This document shows, piece by piece, positions 22,333 through 34,200 of a stretch of 64,000 bases of DNA (the first letter of the stretch is position 1; the number at the start of each line of letters is the position of its first letter). The notes beneath the pieces were generated by a model that was not told where the DNA came from, did no database searches, and worked only from the letters and a program-made list of their open reading frames with translations. The stretch comes from Colletotrichum lupini. Its lineage: Eukaryota > Ascomycota > Sordariomycetes > Glomerellales > Glomerellaceae. Where the stretch lies: contig NC_064672.1 in NCBI RefSeq assembly GCF_023278565.1, positions 6,944,001-7,008,000 of the forward strand. Direction: 5' to 3'. The position numbers were made by a program, and so were the translations under genes.

Positions 22333-23158
22333 AGTTTGTGTCGCGTTTGAGCTTCTTCAATTGAGTCGAATGGAAGAGGTGATGTGAGACTAGTGGCAGT
22401 GACAAACATACGTATAACAACTACTACAAAAATTACACTTGTTCACCCCTTATTCTCGATCAAATTATCTCTGGCTTTGACTTCATATACTCGCCGCTGT
22501 TGCTGGCCCGCGTTTCGATGATAAGGCAAGCCGCACGCCATTACAAGGCCTTCGATACGCCATCGTTCCTCGATCACACAAGCTGCAAGCGTTCGCACGA
22601 ATACTGGCATCACAAGTCCGACATCGCTTTCCGCACAAGTGCATAGATCATTTAGCCTGCAATTTTGACCAATCGGCCAATCTAGTGACATGCCGGATCA
22701 CTGATTTGGCTGTGTGTGAGTGTTGGCATCCCTTTCACAGGGTGGTTGATTCGAACCGATGAGTTCCGTGGGCGACGGAGATGTCAGAATGACTGTATTG
22801 GATAATTCTGCGTAGTGTGTCAAAGGGACACGAACAAGCGTAGGTCGGATGGGCAGCTGGGATGGAAGTAGGGGCTGTAGGTGGTTGGTCCCTGCGCGGC
22901 CGCCCTTCGAGGTTGAATTGGACTTCCAATCCGACAGTGAGGTCTTGAAAGTTTCTATCTCAAGAAGAGGCTCATGGAGCAGGTTGCAGGCTTATTGCAG
23001 GCTTACAACAAAAAACATGCTTGTTTCCACTTTGATACACCACATCACGATGGTTCTTCTTGACTTGGAACCATTTCCTCTTTAATTGTAGCGTATCGGT
23101 CTCGTTACTCCCGGTGACGTTGGCGGGTCTTTGTTGTTAATCCTCCATGATTTCCTCG
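22333..23158. promoter_or_regulatory. Upstream region of the monooxygenase gene
   Basis: About 0.8 kb from the monooxygenase start to the target duplication of element A. There is no convincing reading frame. It should hold the monooxygenase promoter, now bordered by RIP-mutated retroelement DNA. Confidence 0.45.
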
Positions 23159-23163
23159 GAATA
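23159..23163. repeat. Left target-site duplication of element A (GAATA)
   Basis: The five bases before the left LTR equal the five bases after the right LTR (28796-28800), as expected for Copia integrase. Confidence 0.88.
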
Positions 23164-23340
23164 TGTCACGTAACAGGGATAGTAATCGCACCTCACAAAG
23201 TGCCCGTCACGTGCTGAATCACGTGTCTATCTCAGATATCGTGTATATAGACCTTCTCCTTTTGTCTATTTCCACTTTAATAGTTAAGCCACTTTTACCA
23301 CACTCCGTATGCCCATTGCTGCGTGCCATAACTCGTGACA
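23164..23340 (+). repeat. Element A left LTR, 177 bp
   Basis: Starts TGTCACG and ends CGTGACA, a 7-bp perfect terminal inverted repeat. It keeps many CA/TG dinucleotides, so it was scarcely touched by RIP, unlike its right-hand partner. Confidence 0.92.
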
Positions 23341-23355
23341 GTTATGAGCCCAGCT
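23341..23355 (+). other. Primer-binding site (initiator tRNA-Met anticodon arm)
   Basis: GTTATGAGCCCAGCT immediately follows the LTR. Its reverse complement, AGCTGGGCTCATAAC, matches the CAT anticodon stem-loop of eukaryotic initiator tRNA-Met. This implies priming by a cleaved half-tRNA, as known for Drosophila copia and Ty5. The same 15 bases occur at 29318 and 34872. Confidence 0.8.
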
Positions 23356-26300
23356 GGTATTATGCTACTAGTCAGCCGTGGAAAATTCCGTCGCTCATAT
23401 CAACGCACCCGTGAGAGGTCTGATAGCGCGCTCCTCTAGTACCTCAGAACAGGTTATCTCGGACCTAATGCTCTTCGTCGATTACTATATAAGACTTGAG
23501 GTGTGCGTATTAAACCTCTATTATAAGTTAAGTATGAAATATATGTATTATCCGAAGCTAAGATAGTAGTCTTAAGAGGACTACCCTTAAGAAGAGCCTC
23601 ACGGCCATGGTACTATATGTACTAAGATCTCTTCTACTTCGAACTATCTCTTAATAGACGATAATATATACTCATAGCTTCTAACGAATATAGTAAGTAG
23701 CTTAGGGGGTTCCCTTTAAGGATAAAAATAGAGGAGGAAGTGCTTTTCGTACTATAGAGCCTCGAGGTAGCGATTCGTCGTTAAAAAGGGACTCTAATCT
23801 ACTTCTTTAGAAGTGATAATAAGACCGCTCTCTTAACTATAAACGTTAGACGCGTATATAAAACGTAGTATAGCGAGCTAGGAATCGGAATAGAACTTCT
23901 ATTTCTATATATAAAAGAACCCGTAAGTAACGCTAAAAGAGCAAGTTAACTTATAATTACTAAAGCTCGTAAAATACGCCTTTTTGCGAACCTCTTTACG
24001 AATCTATAGGATAAAATAGTACTAGTAGTAATTTTTATCTATAATATTACCCCACGGGAGGCTAATAAAAGAGATTTGCCTATTATAATAGAAATTAACT
24101 AGTAGAAGCGGTATTAACGCTAGTAATAGACGGGTTATTAAGTGCGGGATTCTAAACCGGTTACCCCGTATTTTAGTAGCCTCTACGTATATAGCTACTA
24201 AGCATACCCTCTTTATAGGGATCGTAAGAGGGGTATACGTTAAAAGGAGTTTAAAGTGCTTCTCCGCGGGTATATAGGATACTTAGTTAGATATATATTA
24301 AAAACGTATAACCTATATAAGGTCTAGGTGCCCGCGCTCGAGTAAGTATTTATTACGAGGAATGTTAGGTTTAATAAAGAAGTTTTTTATAATCTCGCAT
24401 ACGAGGAATAAGCTATTATAGGTAAGTAAGCAAATTTAGTAATTTAAGAGATATAAGAACTCTTTAATACTAATAATAAGTTAATTCGAGTACTCGGGGA
24501 AGTGGATCTAGACTTTAGAAATGCTAGTACTTAAGATAACTCTATAGTCGAGGATAGTATTACTATTAGATTTTTAACTATTTAGGACGCTAAGTAACCG
24601 ATAGACGTACTTTAGGGTGCGGTAAATAAGGCTAAAGAGGCTAATATAGTTTTACTGTTATTATTAATCCCTAAGATAACCCCCTTGCGCGAGCTTAGGG
24701 GTAGGGGTAAGAAAGGGGATATAATAACCGGGTTATAGACGGCTCTGCGCAGTTTATAATCCTCTTTACGAGCGCTTATATATATTACGGAGGTTCTCGA
24801 GCTTTTAATTCTTAACGGCTCTTAGTAAAACGCTAGAGTACGCGGTAGACGAGGTGCTAATTACGAAGAAGTAATTCTTAACGCTAAAGTCGACGTTAGT
24901 AGGGAACCTTTATAATAAACCCCTATTATTATATAAGAATAGAGCTTATAAAAACTGCCTTATTAAGTACTAAGTAAAGCTCTGTTAGGTCCTAGACGTT
25001 TAAACCGGGCCCGTAAACCTCTATAACGCTTCGATAGTAGCATTTTTGCGACGCTTTTATATTCGAATATAGGAGATAGCGATTATTATAACCGTTTTTA
25101 GGACTGCTTTTTTTTTATTTTTATGCTTAATTAGTAGAAAGCTATAGAGGAAAGTAGTGTAGGATATATAATACTTTATTAAGTGGTAAAAGGAGCAGTT
25201 TATAGGACCTACTTAGAGCGCTCTGGAGGAGTTTAGAAACTACGACTTATTAAAGTTGATTTCTAGAGCTTACTAAAGAAGTTTAGCGATATTAAATATC
25301 TCCTACCGTAACTATAGAAGTTACTTAGGGATGCTATAGATATAGAAATGAAAAAGCTAAGGGATATTGGTATATAGGAAGAGGTCGACCGTAATCCTAA
25401 ATAAGGGATCCTATTTCTATTGAAGTGGGTATATACTTATAAGTACGACGTTAATAACGAGGTTAGCGAGGTAAAAGCACGTATATATATAAGGGGGGAT
25501 ATATAACTACTTAACCCCTTATAAAATACGTACGCTTCGACGCTCGCTATAAAGGCCTTTAGGCTTATAATAGTAATAGCTACTTAATTCGACCTTAAGG
25601 TAGATTAGTATAATATTATTAACGCATTCCTTAACGCGCCTCTTAAGAGCGAGAAGCTAGTAATTGTTAAACTCTTAGAGGGATATAAGGTTATTAATAA
25701 AGTAAGTAAACTCTAACGCGCTTTATATAGCCTCCGAGACTTATTAATTCTCTAGTTCTAAACTTTTATTTCTATACTCCGTGGTATAAATATAATATAT
25801 AGCTACGAGGAGATCTATATTTACTAAACCGTAGATAGGAAGGTGATGCTAGTGTTCTACGTCGATAACTTTATTATTCTATACTATCGAGACGACCGAA
25901 AGGCGGCTTAGGGGATCGTCGATAGTATAAAAGAATATATTAACCTTAAGGAGAATAGACCGATTAATTACTTCTTTAGAGTGCGGATTTTATAAAACCG
26001 TACTACTCGCAAGGTTTACCTTATTTACGATGTATATATTAAGCGAGTTACTAAGCGCTTCGACCTTATAGATTTACTATATCTAGCTACCCCTCTTTTT
26101 TAAAAAGAGTTTAAACTAAACGAGGGGTAGGTAATAAAGGAGGAAATAAAGAGCTACTAAGAGAAGGTCGGGAGTATGCTTTATATAGCTATTATAATTA
26201 GACTAGACGTTGCCTTTACTTGCTCGTAATTATTACGGTTCTTAACTAACCTAAGCGTAACCTATATTAAAGTAATTAACTACTATATCCGATATCTCTA

Positions 26301-26920
26301 TATAACGAGATATTTTGCGCTCTATTACGGTAGTATACCGAGTGCGTAATTATTGCTTTTAGCTAGAAATACTAGCTTCGTAAATAACGAGGTAATACGA
26401 CGATTATCTTAGGGATATATAATGTTCCTTTTTAGTAGCCTAATTTAATAGAAATTAGTACGCTAGGCGACGGTTACGACGTTAACTACCGAAGCTGAGC
26501 TTCTTTGCTTTAAAGAAACCGTAAAAAAGACCATGGCTCTAAAGCGCCTTTTTAAGGATATTACCCTTAACCTAGGAGAAGTATAGTTAGTTAACTGCGA
26601 TAATTAGCAGACGATTCGACTCGTCGTGGGGGAAGGAAAAAGAATAGCTACTCGACTTCGCTATATTAATATATAGAATATGTAGCTAAGATAAGAGTAC
26701 GCTAGAGGTAGCTTCGAGGTTGCTTATATATTAATAAAAAATATGCTAATAGATAGACTTACTAAAAACCTTTTACGAGCTAAGTTCGAATATTTCCGTA
26801 TACTTCTTAACCTCTACGATGCGCGAGAAGCTATTATAAATAGCTAAAATAGTTAAAAATAATTAATTTGGGCTACGCTTAGAAAAACTTAATACCCGAA
26901 GGTAAATAATAAACGGAACC
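23356..26920 (+). pseudogene. Element A pol remnant: integrase C-terminus, RT, RNase H
   Basis: RIP-degraded Copia pol readable in pieces. At about 24250-24345 the integrase C-terminal GYL-type block reads with stops. NAFLNAPLKSE is visible at about 25620-25652, followed by LEGYKV and ALYSLRD. The RT active site is FYVDN (25855-25869) where YVDD is expected, so the second catalytic Asp codon is lost by a G-to-A change. The RNase H part has DN followed by a stop near 26600 and the end motif DRLTKNLL near 26755. It aligns collinearly with 31280-34846 of element B, differing mostly by C/T and G/A transitions. Non-functional. Confidence 0.88.
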
Positions 26921-28610
26921 TAGAGTGCGGCCCGGAGGCCTAAAATAAATAAAATAACCTTGCCCCGTAGGGTATACGTATATAGAAATAAGACCCGGGC
27001 TTGCGCTTATTATTTAAACTCTTAGTTTATAAAGTACGCAATTATTAAGAGTATAGCGTTACTAAGGAGGAGGGTTAGTATGCGCACTAAGAAACGCGTT
27101 TTACGTACCTCGAAGTTTATAAAGCTAAGAATAGCGGGGGTAGCGGGGGGCGCGGGAGCCGGAATAATTATTAAGTTAATAACTTAGAGTACGGAAGCGG
27201 GCGGCGCGATAAGAAGTTAGTTATAAACGACTATAATAAGTACGAGAGAGGACCGGGGGCGCGCGTTAAAGAAGTCCTCTATATAGAAGCCGATATAGTT
27301 CTCGTATATCCTCTAGTTATTATATATTTAGTAGACGATATTATAGAGCTTAGTAATATCTTACTAAAACTATAGTTAGAAGTGCGCTTCTTAATAATAG
27401 AAAAGGATAATATACTTACGAGAGAGGGAGCGCTATTTATAATAGCCTCGGTAAGGGCCTAGGCTATTAGCCGCAAGACGACCGGTATATTAATATACCC
27501 TTTAGCTAAACGGCCGTTAAAGTAGCGCGCATACTAGCTACTACTTCTTATAAAATAACGACTACTATCCTTAGTATTAGTATACCGGAGGGCTACCTTA
27601 AGATAGGGTAAGTACTAAATCTCCCGTTCCTTAGGAGCCTCTCCCTTAAGCTTCTTAGGGACTAAGTATACGTTAAATAGGCCTAGAATAGTAAAAAGAA
27701 CTATACTTATTATAGGGGGTACCTTAGCCTCTCGGCGTTCTTTTTTATTTCTTACTACCCTTTTAAAAAGAGCTAACCTTACGTTTTTTAGACCCTAGAA
27801 TAATATTAAATACAAACTCCTAAGATAATAAGCATACGATATACCCTTCTTAAAGGGCTTATTATCTAAACTAGTCTTATCCTTACTCTTAGACTCCGAG
27901 GGGGGGATAGGTAAAAGCCCGTTAGAGCTCTTACCGCTATTATTTACCTTATTATTACCCTTATTATAGCCGCTAAAAAGAGCCTCGAACTTAATAAAGT
28001 CCTCGGTGTCTTAATTAGTAGCCTCGATATCCTCTTAGTTAGGGAGGGAGAGCTCGGTAGCTAGGCCTTAGTAAGTAGGTAGGAGGTTACGGGGGGGGGT
28101 AACGACTTAGAGGGGCTCGTTAGTATTATTACTTATTTAAATTCTTAATAAACCGTATAATATATATATAAGAGGTATTATAAAAATTGCGCGAAACTTA
28201 CTATTATTTTTAAATATATTAAATATTTATATTTAAAATAAAATTAGTAAACGATTCGACGGCGCAGGCGCGCGCGCGCAGTAGACGGGGGTACTTATAA
28301 TAACTATAAGAAGTTAAAAAGAGGAAAAAAAATAATAACTAGGCGACGCCACGAGAATTTAAATATACGTAAGGCGGCTAGGTAGCCTCGCCCTTAGTAA
28401 TTTATATATTAAAAATAATAAAATACGCGCTATTCTAAGTTAGGATTCTATTTACTTTAGACAAAGGGATATATTTATAATAAACGCAGTTTAAAAAACG
28501 CGTATCCCTTATACTTAATTTTCTTTTATTTACATTTGACTAAATTAGGCCTTTATAAGGGCATTTAGAGATTCTATTTTAGGCACAATAGCTCCCTAGT
28601 AGTAGTAATT
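26921..28610. other. Element A 3' region between RNase H and polypurine tract
   Basis: About 1.7 kb present in A but absent from B. The plus strand is closed by stops. On the minus strand, the segment 27841-28010 reads for about 55 codons without a stop with a coding-like, Lys/Ser/Asn-rich composition (starting DTEDFIKFEALFSGYN), and another open run follows toward 27600. This may be a degraded antisense gene inside the element, or simply a chance open frame in RIP DNA. GC-rich islands remain near 27130-27270 and 28261-28290. Confidence 0.5.
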
Positions 28611-28618
28611 AGGGGGTG
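28611..28618 (+). other. Polypurine tract of element A
   Basis: AGGGGGTG abuts the right LTR, the expected plus-strand priming site. Element B has a nearly identical tract (TGGGGGGTG) before its right LTR. Confidence 0.7.
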
Positions 28619-28795
28619 TATTACGTAACAGGGATAGTAATCGTACCTTATAAAGTGCCCGTTACGTACTAAATCACGTATCTATCTCAGATATTGTATA
28701 TATAGACCTTCTCTTTTTATCTATTTCTACTTTAATAGTTAAGCCACTTTTACCACACTCCGTATGCCCATTACTACGTGCCATAACTCGTAACA
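28619..28795 (+). repeat. Element A right LTR, 177 bp, RIP-mutated
   Basis: Same length as the left LTR, but it begins TATTACG and ends CGTAACA. The differences I compared are C-to-T and G-to-A transitions, mostly at CA/TG. Confidence 0.92.
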
Positions 28796-28800
28796 GAATA
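28796..28800. repeat. Right target-site duplication of element A (GAATA)
   Basis: Matches 23159-23163 exactly. Confidence 0.88.
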
Positions 28801-29191
28801 TATGTCTCTCTATAAAAATTTGGTTATATGCGCCTGCCATAGTTTAGGCATAGCAACGGCATAAAACTCCCTAACTTATCCAAAAGACCGTACTCAACTA
28901 CAGATATGTCGATCTACGATCAATTACTGTAGACTGTGGCTAATCCTCGATCAGCTGTCAATCGTAATTGTTTCGCCGGCTCTAGGCATCAGTCCCCACT
29001 TCATGATAGCGCCGACCCTACTCGTTCCATCACTAATTAGGGACCAGCACTTGTGCCCATGAGCCTTGGGACAAAGTCTCCTTTTTCATTGCTGTGAAAT
29101 TTTCTCCCATCGTCATCGCACAGCTTGAATGTTATGTTGCTTCCTGATCGAGTCTGAATAAGTCAACATCAGAAAGTATTGTGATGCAACA
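28801..29191 (+). promoter_or_regulatory. Host promoter segment left between the two retroelements
   Basis: Unique, non-RIP sequence of about 390 bp between element A and the start codon of the split gene at 29192. An in-frame stop at 29159-29161 shows that the ATG at 29192 is the first possible start in that frame. A TATAAAA sequence lies about 380 bp upstream of it, near 28810. Confidence 0.55.
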
Positions 29192-29251
29192 ATGTGTCGC
29201 GCCTGCGAGCGGCTCTCTTACGACCCATTCCCGGACGTTCCATCAGAGAAT

Positions 29252-29256
29252 GAAGG
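29252..29256. repeat. Left target-site duplication of element B (GAAGG)
   Basis: Identical to 35155-35159 on the other side of element B. It lies in codons 21-22 of the split gene. Confidence 0.9.
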
Positions 29257-29317
29257 TGTCACGAGATATGGATGTGGTTAATGCTGCCCACATAGAGTGG
29301 GCCCGCTTTTCGTGACA
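29257..29317 (+). repeat. Element B left LTR, 61 bp
   Basis: Begins TGTCACGAGATATGG and ends GCTTTTCGTGACA. It shares only the 7-bp termini with element A's LTR. Identical to 35094-35154. Very short for an autonomous element. Confidence 0.9.
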
Positions 29318-29332
29318 GTTATGAGCCCAGCT
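29318..29332 (+). other. Primer-binding site of element B (first copy)
   Basis: GTTATGAGCCCAGCT, identical to that of element A, directly after the LTR. Confidence 0.8.
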
Positions 29333-31279
29333 CTTAGTTAAGACCCCATACCACGATAACGTACTCATTAACACGATTCCTACGATCTCTTTAAAATAAC
29401 CGACTTACTCGTACCTACTTTAGCCTAAGCTAAACTAACTAGCTATAATAGTTAGATTAAATAATTTAACGTACTTCGTATTATAAGTAAGGGCGTCGGG
29501 GTCCAAAAGTACGTCGACCTAGACGCTCTAGATTTTAACGTATTCCTCGACCCCTCTATAGCGCTCACTTCGCCCTTAAAATTCGGATAATTAGTTACGA
29601 CTTATAATAAAAAAGAACTACGAGCTTACTAAGCCCGTTATAAGGCGTTTAAGAACGACTAAAGAAACTAGGAAATCCTTTATTAGTAGTTTCTAAATAT
29701 AACTCCTAGTACGAACCTTTTAACTTCCTCGAGTATAAGTAACTTATAAAACTAAGCTAGGTTTCTTTTTATAAAGCTAGCTATGCTACCTATTTTACGT
29801 AGATAAATCTATCCCTATACCGCACTTATAAAAAGGATCTATATACTTAAGAGTATTTAAAAATAATAAGAGCTCGATACTAAATACGAATAACTTATAG
29901 CTTACGAACGTAATACTATTAATACGTATATTAAAGTCCTCGCCTAGTAGTTAGTAAAATTAGTTAACGCTATATTATATAAATACGCATTTTAGAAAGC
30001 TACTAAGAACGGCGCTAAGTTTAGTATATAGCGAATCGTTAGATATCTAAAGTAGGAATTTGCGCCCCCTAAACTAGTAATAAGGAATATAGTTCGAGAG
30101 GAATACTAATAAGCCCTTAATAAAGCGAGGATTAGAATTAACCCCTAACGCTAGTATAAAAAGTAATAATCCGCTTACTTCCGAGCTAAAACGTACAATA
30201 TTTTAAAAATTAGTAAAGAGATCGCCGTACTTAACTTCTTAGTTACGGTTAAGTCTAGACTTAACCCTATATAGGGCTAACGCATATATAAGACCTTTAG
30301 CGAATTAATAGCCTTTAGAACGTATACGAGGACCCTCGAGGAGATTGCGTATATATTTAGCTTAATAACTTAGGACGTATATACTAAACGACCTTTAAGT
30401 TAAAGAGGGGCTTACTTTACTTTTACTAAACGCTCTAACTTAGTTAACGACGTAAATAATAAGGGTAACGTTATATACCTTTATAATTGTGCACACCTAT
30501 AGCGCCCTACGGCGTACCGAAAATTAGAATAGGCACTTATAGGCCGAAACGCTAGTAAGTTATTAATACGAATACTAAGGAGCTATATAGAGGAAGTCCT
30601 CGCCGCTATTAAATTAAGTAAGTAAAAATTACTTTACGGTAAGCTTAAGAAAGCTAGTTAGCTAAGGAACGATAGAACCCCTAAGAAACCTAGGTTTTTA
30701 AAAAGATCCTCTAACTAACCTATAGCGAGCTTATTAATAAACTAGGACGAGGGCTACGTAGTCGCTATATTTATAAAGAGTTAGGACTTAGAGGTAAACG
30801 CAATTTTTAGTACCCCTATAAGTAGTACTTACCCCCTTTTTTAGAGTACGGTAATAAATAGCTATAAAGTAATATATCTAGTTAACGATAAGAGCCTATT
30901 TAAACCCGAGAGTTACGTACTATTAGGCAATAAAGACTACGTTAAATTAGGAACTACTATACTACTTATTATTATACGTAGTACTCGTATTATAAAGGGC
31001 ATCCTAGACGGACCTAAAAAAAAGGGAACTTGCGATCTAAAGCTTTAGAACGTCGCTTATATCGAGGGATTCTATATTAATATAGTCTTAGAGACTTTAC
31101 TAAATAGAAGCGCACTTTAGTATTACGGTCTAGATTATACTTTATAATAGGGAACGCTTTATAAAAGCACTATTAAAAAGTAGCTTATTTAAAAGAATAA
31201 TCTAGTCTTCCTCGAATATAAGCTCCTCTAATCCTATCCTTCTTCTATAAACCTTAAGCGTATTATATAGAGCCTAGTT
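29333..31279 (+). pseudogene. Element B gag/protease-side remnant
   Basis: About 1.95 kb of RIP-mutated DNA between the primer-binding site and the part shared with element A. By position it should be Copia gag, protease and the integrase N-terminus. Stops are too dense for a confident domain call, and I do not see a certain zinc-knuckle or protease motif. Element A lacks this stretch. Confidence 0.6.
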
Positions 31280-34200
31280 AGTATTATATTACTAATTAGC
31301 TATAGAAAATTCCGTCGCTCATATTAACGCACCCATAAGAAGTCTAATAGCGCGCTCCTCTAGTACTTTAAAATAGGTTATCTCGGACCTAATACTCTTT
31401 ATTAATTACTATATAAGACTCGAAGTATGCGTATTAAACCTTTATTATAAGTTAAGTATAAAGCATATATATTATCCGAAACTAAGATAGTAGTCTTAAG
31501 AGGACTACCCTCGAGAAGAGCCTTATAGCTATAGTACTATATATACTAAGATCTTTTCTATTTCGAACTATCTCTTAGTAAACAATAATATATACTCATA
31601 GCTTTTAACGAATATAGTAGGTAGCTCAGGGGGTTCCTTTTAAAAATAAAAAATAGAAAAGGAAGTGCTTTTTATATTATAGAGCCTCGAGGTAGCGATT
31701 CGTTATTAAAAAGGGACTTTAATCTACTTTTTTAAAAGTAATAATAAGACCGCTCTCCTAACTATAAACGTTAGACGCGTATATAAGACGTAATATAGCG
31801 AGCTAAGAATTAGAATAGAACTTCTATTTTTATATATAAAAGAACCTATAAATAACGCTAAAAAAGTAAATTAACTCGCAATTATTAAAGCTCGTAAGAT
31901 ATACCTTTTTACGAACCTCTTTACGAATCTATAAGACGAAATAGTGCTAGTAGCAATCTTTATCTATAATATTACCCCACGGGAGGCTAATAAAGGAGAT
32001 TCGCCTATTATAATAGAAATTAACTAGTAAAAGCGGTATTAACGCTAGTAGTAAACGGGTTACTAAGTACGGGATTCTAAACCGGTTACTCCGTATCTCA
32101 GTAGCCTCTACGTATATAGCTACTAAGCATACCCTTTTTATAAGGATCGTAAGAGGGGTATATATTAAAAGGAGTTTAAAGTACTTCCCCGCGAGTATAT
32201 AAAATACTTAGTTAGATATATATTAAAAACGCACAACCTATATAGGGTCTAGGTGCCCGCGCTTAAGTAAGTATTTATTATAAAAAATATTAGGTTTAAT
32301 AAAGAAGTTTTTTATAATCTCGTATACGAAGAATAAGCTATTATAAGCGAATAAGTAAATCTAGTAATCTAAGAGATATAAAAACTCTTTAATACTAATA
32401 ATAAGTTAATTCGAGCACTTAGGGAAGTAGATTTAGACTTCGGAAATACTAGTACTTAAGATAACTCTATAGTCGAGAATAGTATTACTATTAGATTTTT
32501 AACTATTTAGGATGCTAAGTAACCGATAGACGTACTCTAGGGTGCGGTAAATAAGGCTAAAGAGGTTAATATAGTCTTATTATTATTATTAACCCTTAAG
32601 ATAACCCCCTTATATAAGCTTAGGGGTAGGGGTAAAGAAGGGGATATAATAACCGGGTTATAAACGGCTCTATATAGTCTATAGTCCTCTTTACGAGCGC
32701 TTATATATACCATAGAGGTTCTTAAGCTTTTAATTCCTAATAGCTCGTAATAAAACGCTAAAGCACGCGGTAAACGAGGTACTAATCGTAAGGAAGTAAT
32801 TCTTAACGCTAAAGTTAACGTTAATAAGGAACCTTTATAACAAACCTCTATTATTATATAAGAATAGAGCTTATAAAAACCGCCTTATCGAGTGCTAAGT
32901 AAAGCTCTATTAGGTCCTAGACGTTTAAACCGGGCCCGTAGACCTCTATAACGCTTTAATAATAATATCTTTATAACGCTCTTATATTCGAATATAAGAG
33001 ACGGCGATTACTATAACCGTCTCTAGGACTGCTTTTTCTCTACTTTTATACCTAATTAGTAGAAAGCTATAGAGGAAAGTAGTATAGGATATATAATACT
33101 CTATTAAATAGTAAAAAGAGTAGTTTATAGGACCTACCTAGAGCGCTCCGGAGGAGTTTAGAAACTACGACTTACTAAAGTTAATTTCTAAAGCTTACTA
33201 AAGAAGTTTAGCGATATTAAATATCTCCTACCGTAACTATAGAAATTACTTAGGGATACTATAGACGCAGAAATAAAAAAGCTAAGGGATATTAGTATAT
33301 AAGAAGAGGTCGACCGTGATCCTAAATAAGGGATCCCACTTTTATTAAAATAAGTATATATTTATAAGTACGACGTTAATAACGAGGTTAGCGAGGTAAA
33401 AGTACGTATATATATAAGGGGGGATATATAACTACTTAACCCCTTATAAAATATATACGCTTCGACGCTTATTACAAAGGCCTTTAGGCTTATAATAGTA
33501 ATAGCTACCCAATTTAACCTTAAGGTAGACTAGTATAATATTATTAACGTATTCCTTAACGCGCCTCTTAAGAGCGAGAAGCTAGTAATTATTAAACTCC
33601 TAGAGGGATATAAGGTTATTAATAAAGTAAGTAAACTCTAACGCGCTCTATATAGCCTCCGAAACTTACTAATTCTCTAGTTCTAAACTTTTACCTCTAT
33701 ACTCCGTAGTATAAATATAATATATAGCTACGAGGAGATTTATATTTACTAAACCGTAGATAGGAAAATAATACTAGTATTCTACGTCGATAACTTTATT
33801 ATTTTATACTATTAAGACGACCGAAAGGCAGCTTAGGGGATCGTCGATAGTATAAAAGAATATATTAACCTTAAAGAGAATAGACCGATTAATTACTTCT
33901 TTAGAGTGCGGATTTTATGAGACCGTATTACTCATAAGGTTTACTTTATTTACGACGTATATATTAAGCGAGTTACTAAGCGCTTCGACCTTATAGATTT
34001 ACTATATCTAGCTACCCCTCTTTTTTAAAAAGAGTTTAAACTAAACGAGGGGTAGGTAATAAAGGAGGAAATAAAGAGCTACTAAGAGAAGGTCGGGAGT
34101 ATGCTTTATATAGTTATTATAATTAGACTAGACGTCGCCTTTACTTACTCGCAATTATTACGGTTCCTAACTAACCTAAGCGCAACCTATATTAAAATAA

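Larger units (their letters stand above)
23164..28795 (+). mobile_element. Element A: RIP-inactivated Ty1/Copia LTR retrotransposon, gag-deleted
   Basis: 5632 bp, bounded by 177-bp LTRs (23164-23340, 28619-28795) and GAATA target duplications. From left to right: LTR, primer-binding site, integrase C-terminal part, reverse transcriptase, RNase H, a 1.7-kb tail region, polypurine tract and LTR. The integrase-RT-RNase H order is diagnostic of Ty1/Copia. The internal DNA is saturated with TA and nearly devoid of CA and TG, with stops every few codons, the signature of RIP. Compared with element B, about 1.95 kb (gag/protease region) is missing right after the primer-binding site. It cannot encode any protein now. 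Confidence 0.93.

Noticed and set aside
23163..23414. 83-codon frame over the left LTR of element A
   Set aside because: It lies in LTR and primer-binding site; no coding function expected.
23164..28795. Dating element A from LTR divergence
   Set aside because: The LTR differences are RIP-type transitions in one LTR only, so they do not measure time.
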